A stretch of DNA of 43,859 nt, taken from NCBI GenBank assembly GCA_002369315.1, contig DFDW01000026.1:1-43859 (forward strand), read 5' to 3'. The position numbers were made by a program, and so were the translations under genes. Below the pieces are notes generated by a model, which saw only the letters and a list, made by a program, of their open reading frames with translations, did no database searches and was not told the DNA's origin. Of the stretch, positions 41,610 to 43,859 are shown one piece after another. Within the stretch, counting starts at the first letter, position 1; every line of letters begins with the position of its first letter. Source of the stretch: Ruminococcaceae bacterium UBA3818 (GTDB lineage: Bacteria; Bacillota; Clostridia; Oscillospirales; Ruminococcaceae).

Positions 41610-43007
41610 TTATTTTCTTTCCTCAGCCAAATCGGAAGGCCCCTGTTTCTTTTCGCGGGTCACGTCCACAATCCAGCGGGTACCGCACAAGCGAACCAGT
41701 CCGGCAATACAGGTAAAAATTTCAGAGGAGCGCAGACACAGATATACTACCCAGATCGGCCAGTGGAACACCAGTCCGGACAGAAATCCCAGTGGGACAG
41801 ACAATCCCCACATGGCCCCCACATCGCAAATCAGAACAAAGCGGCTGTCTCCTCCTCCGCGCAGGGTACCGAACATATTGATATTTCCCATCGCCTGGAA
41901 AATGCAGACGAAACACATGAGGTTCATGATAGAATAAGCAATTTCCTTGGTGGAGTCCGCCACATTGTAGAAATCGACCATAAACCCTCTCAGGCCCAGA
42001 ATCATCAGCGAGGCAATGATTCCCAATCCAAGACTGATCACAATAAAGGTTTTGGACTGTTCTCTGGCTTTTTTCTTTTCGCCGGCGCCGATGGTATTTC
42101 CGGTCATGACCGAAGCCGCGTTGGCCGCGCCCCAAATGAAGAAAGAGGTCATTTGAAAGACGATATCGCAAATGCTGTTGGCTGCTACCGCTTCCGCGCC
42201 GATACGTCCCAAAACCACCGCAGACATGGAGTTGCCAAGCGACCAGAACAATTCATTGCACAAAACAGGCACTCCATATTTCATAAACAGTTTGATGGTA
42301 GCCATATCCACCCGGCGCCAAAAATCCTTGACCCGGAACCCGATTTTTCGGTCAAACCGAAACAGGAACACGGTGATGATCGCAAATTCCACCAAACGGG
42401 CAATCATGGTCGCCAGCGCCGCGCCGGCTACGCCCATCTGCGGCATTCCAAATTTACCGAAAATCAGACAGTAGTTAAAAAATACGTTGACCATCAAAGA
42501 AGCAATCGTACTGTACAAAGCAATCTTCACCGTTCCCACCGTGCGCAAAATGCTGGTGGTGGTAATGGTGAACGCGTTGGACAAATAGATTACCCCGCAA
42601 TAGCGCAAATAGCGGATACCCTCGTGAATGATCGCTTCATCTTTCGTGAAAATCCGCATCAGCATCCCCGGGAAAAAGGTTGCGCCAACAGCGAAAACCA
42701 ACGCAATGCCCATGGAGATACGGTAAGTAAGGCTCATGACCTTTCGAATGGAATCGGCGTCTTCCCTGCCCCAATACTGGCTGGTCAGAATCCCCGCGCC
42801 ACTGGTCAGGCCGAAATTGATCATCATAAAAATAAAACCTACCTGGTTTGCCAGGGAAGAGGCGCTCATGGCTACCTCGCCCAGTTGCCCCAGCATGATC
42901 GTATCCAGCATTCCTACGGCAGACGTCACCATATTCTGCAGCGCGATTGGCACGGCAATCGCCAAAACTGTTTTGTAAAAATACTTGTCTCTGACAATCA
43001 GACTCAT
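41610..43007 (-). CDS. MATE-family multidrug/Na+ antiporter
   Basis: 465 residues, 12 predicted helices in two six-helix halves. Family segments include ALQNMVTSAVGMLDTIMLGQLGE (helix 1) and GAGILTSQYWGREDA; the second half starts near GVPVLCNELFWSLGNSMSAVVLGRIG. Exports cationic compounds using Na+ or H+; substrate not inferable. ATG at 43007 after AAGGAGG. Confidence 0.92.
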   Translation of the reverse strand: MSLIVRDKYFYKTVLAIAVPIALQNMVTSAVGMLDTIMLGQLGEVAMSASSLANQVGFIFMMINFGLTSGAGILTSQYWGREDADSIRKVMSLTYRISMGIALVFAVGATFFPGMLMRIFTKDEAIIHEGIRYLRYCGVIYLSNAFTITTTSILRTVGTVKIALYSTIASLMVNVFFNYCLIFGKFGMPQMGVAGAALATMIARLVEFAIITVFLFRFDRKIGFRVKDFWRRVDMATIKLFMKYGVPVLCNELFWSLGNSMSAVVLGRIGAEAVAANSICDIVFQMTSFFIWGAANAASVMTGNTIGAGEKKKAREQSKTFIVISLGLGIIASLMILGLRGFMVDFYNVADSTKEIAYSIMNLMCFVCIFQAMGNINMFGTLRGGGDSRFVLICDVGAMWGLSVPLGFLSGLVFHWPIWVVYLCLRSSEIFTCIAGLVRLCGTRWIVDVTREKKQGPSDLAEERK

Positions 43008-43148
43008 AAATCCTCCTTGTTTTCAATGGATTTTACAATAAAAAGGTAACATATTTTTTGAAAATCCGTAGATATTCTTTTTCATTCCACAATCAGGCTT
43101 TGAAATGGCCAAACATCATGGAGCGGTATCTTACAAAATAACATTTTG

Positions 43149-43179
43149 ATTATAAACCTTAGATTCGCTCCAATGTCAA
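43149..43179 (-). promoter_or_regulatory. promoter of the MATE gene
   Basis: Consensus TTGACA (43174-43179) on the minus strand. The -10 is either TTTATA at 17 bp or TATAAT (43149-43154) at 19 bp. Leader of about 140 nt. It shares the 301-bp intergenic region 43008-43308 with the divergent promoter at 43247; GGAGCG/CGCTCC arms flank it. Confidence 0.6.
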
Positions 43180-43246
43180 GAGATGCGCAAAAGTTCCTTT
43201 CCCCGGATGGATAACAATAATTCGTTTCTTTTATCTTCCATCTTGC

Positions 43247-43276
43247 TTGCGAACCCTTACCGCAGTATCTTATAAT
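43247..43276 (+). promoter_or_regulatory. promoter of the alpha/beta hydrolase
   Basis: TTGCGA (43247-43252), 18-bp spacer, TATAAT (43271-43276), about 32 nt before the start codon. Confidence 0.65.
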
Positions 43277-43308
43277 GGTCTCAATCAGAATGAAAAGAGG
43301 CGAAAGTG

Positions 43309-43859
43309 ATGGGGAAAGCAATCCTGTATCTGCACGGCAAGGGCGGCAGCGCAAAAGAGGCAGACCGCTACAAAGCGCTCTGTCCGGAATATGATGTATT
43401 TGGGATGGATGATCCATTTTTGACGCCATGGGAAACAAAAGAAAAAATCCTTGCCGAATATGAAAGACTCCGCATCAATTATGATGCGATCGCCATCATT
43501 GCCAACAGTATCGGCGCCTATTTCGCCATGAACGCTTTGGCCGGTCGGCCCATCGAAAAGGCGTTGTTTATCTCACCGATCGTCGATATGGAAAAACTGA
43601 TTTCGGATATGATGCGGCAAGCAGGGGTGACTGAGGCGGAGCTGCAGGAAAAGCGCGAAATCGAAACCTCCTTTGGGGAAAGATTATCCTGGAGATATCT
43701 TTGTTATGTAAGGGAAAATCCTATTCGGTGGAACGTACGCACAGATATCCTGTACGCCGGGAAGGATAACCTCACTTCTTATGAGACCGTATCCCAATTT
43801 GCCAAAAAAGCAAACGCTTCTTTAACGATCATGGAAAACGGCGAGCATTGGTTCCACAC
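43309..43859 (+). CDS. alpha/beta hydrolase (C-terminal end cut by window)
   Basis: About 183 residues are visible before the window ends. YLHGKGGSAKEADRY carries the HG oxyanion loop, IIANSIGAYFAMNAL is the nucleophile elbow with Ser in NSIG (the usual first Gly replaced by Ala), DILYAGKDNLTSYE supplies an acid, and ENGEHWFH at the edge contains the catalytic His. It resembles small serine hydrolases of the YdeN/RBBP9 type. ATG at 43309, 8 nt after AGAGG. Substrate unknown. Confidence 0.85.
   Translation, partial: MGKAILYLHGKGGSAKEADRYKALCPEYDVFGMDDPFLTPWETKEKILAEYERLRINYDAIAIIANSIGAYFAMNALAGRPIEKALFISPIVDMEKLISDMMRQAGVTEAELQEKREIETSFGERLSWRYLCYVRENPIRWNVRTDILYAGKDNLTSYETVSQFAKKANASLTIMENGEHWFH

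Noticed and set aside
41505..43049. A 514-codon plus-strand open frame opposite the MATE gene
   Set aside because: His/Gln/Asn-rich shadow of the membrane-protein codons in MATE; it also overlaps the sigH promoter region. No family resemblance.

Overview
The window is chromosomal DNA of a low-to-mid GC Gram-positive, most likely a Clostridia member of the Oscillospiraceae/Ruminococcaceae type. The signs are a SigH-type sporulation sigma factor, RicT, the cyclic-di-AMP receptor DarA, an ECF vitamin-transporter module, a T-box leader before cysS, FemX-type peptidoglycan transferase, RqcH, a putative Gram-positive LexA box, and many canonical TTGACA/TATAAT promoters with 17-bp spacers and strong Shine-Dalgarno sites. 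No rRNA, insertion sequence, prophage or CRISPR array was seen. Assignments come from reading motifs and family knowledge; no database search was run.

Layout. 1-3402 (minus): a dTDP-rhamnose block (GT2 glycosyltransferase, rmlA, rmlC, rmlB cut by the window edge). 3403-6823 (plus): an AT-rich accessory island with three tandem exported paralogues, one secreted protein with a likely papain-like domain and two lipoproteins, built from a shared module that I do not recognise. Stacked inverted repeats precede it and a 17-bp hairpin ends it. 6824-7820: a structured non-coding stretch and a four-tRNA operon (Gly, Arg, His, Gln; minus). 7823-10132: a ClpE-like unfoldase. 10252-20095 (minus): a long collinear series ruvC-ruvA-ruvB-glmM-methyltransferase-ecfA1-ecfA2-ecfT-truA-DUF5711-cvpA. 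20371-22730 (plus): tRNA-Val, then yaaA-bcp-mutT-yjbR, which looks like an oxidative-damage operon. 22810-29067 (minus): a methyltransferase, T-box-controlled cysS, and recA-recX-rimO-pgsA. 29501-30433: a GntR/FadR regulator and a small ferredoxin. 30530-32710 (minus): darA-holB-ricT. 32828-35367 (minus): trmB-queG-femX. 35546-36286 (plus): a membrane protein with an extracellular sensor-like domain and no output domain. 36377-43007 (minus): trmK-rqcH, an MFS transporter, a zinc-ribbon protein, sigH and a MATE exporter. 43309-end (plus): a partial alpha/beta hydrolase.

Most of the window is housekeeping: recombination and repair (RuvABC, RecA/RecX, HolB), tRNA modification (TruA, TrmB, TrmK, QueG), ribosome and protein quality control (RimO, RqcH, ClpE), envelope (rhamnose, GlmM, FemX, PgsA) and stress. 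The least explained and most interesting part is the 3.9-6.8 kb island of exported paralogues. After it come the structured sequence beside the tRNA operon and the orphan sensor protein.
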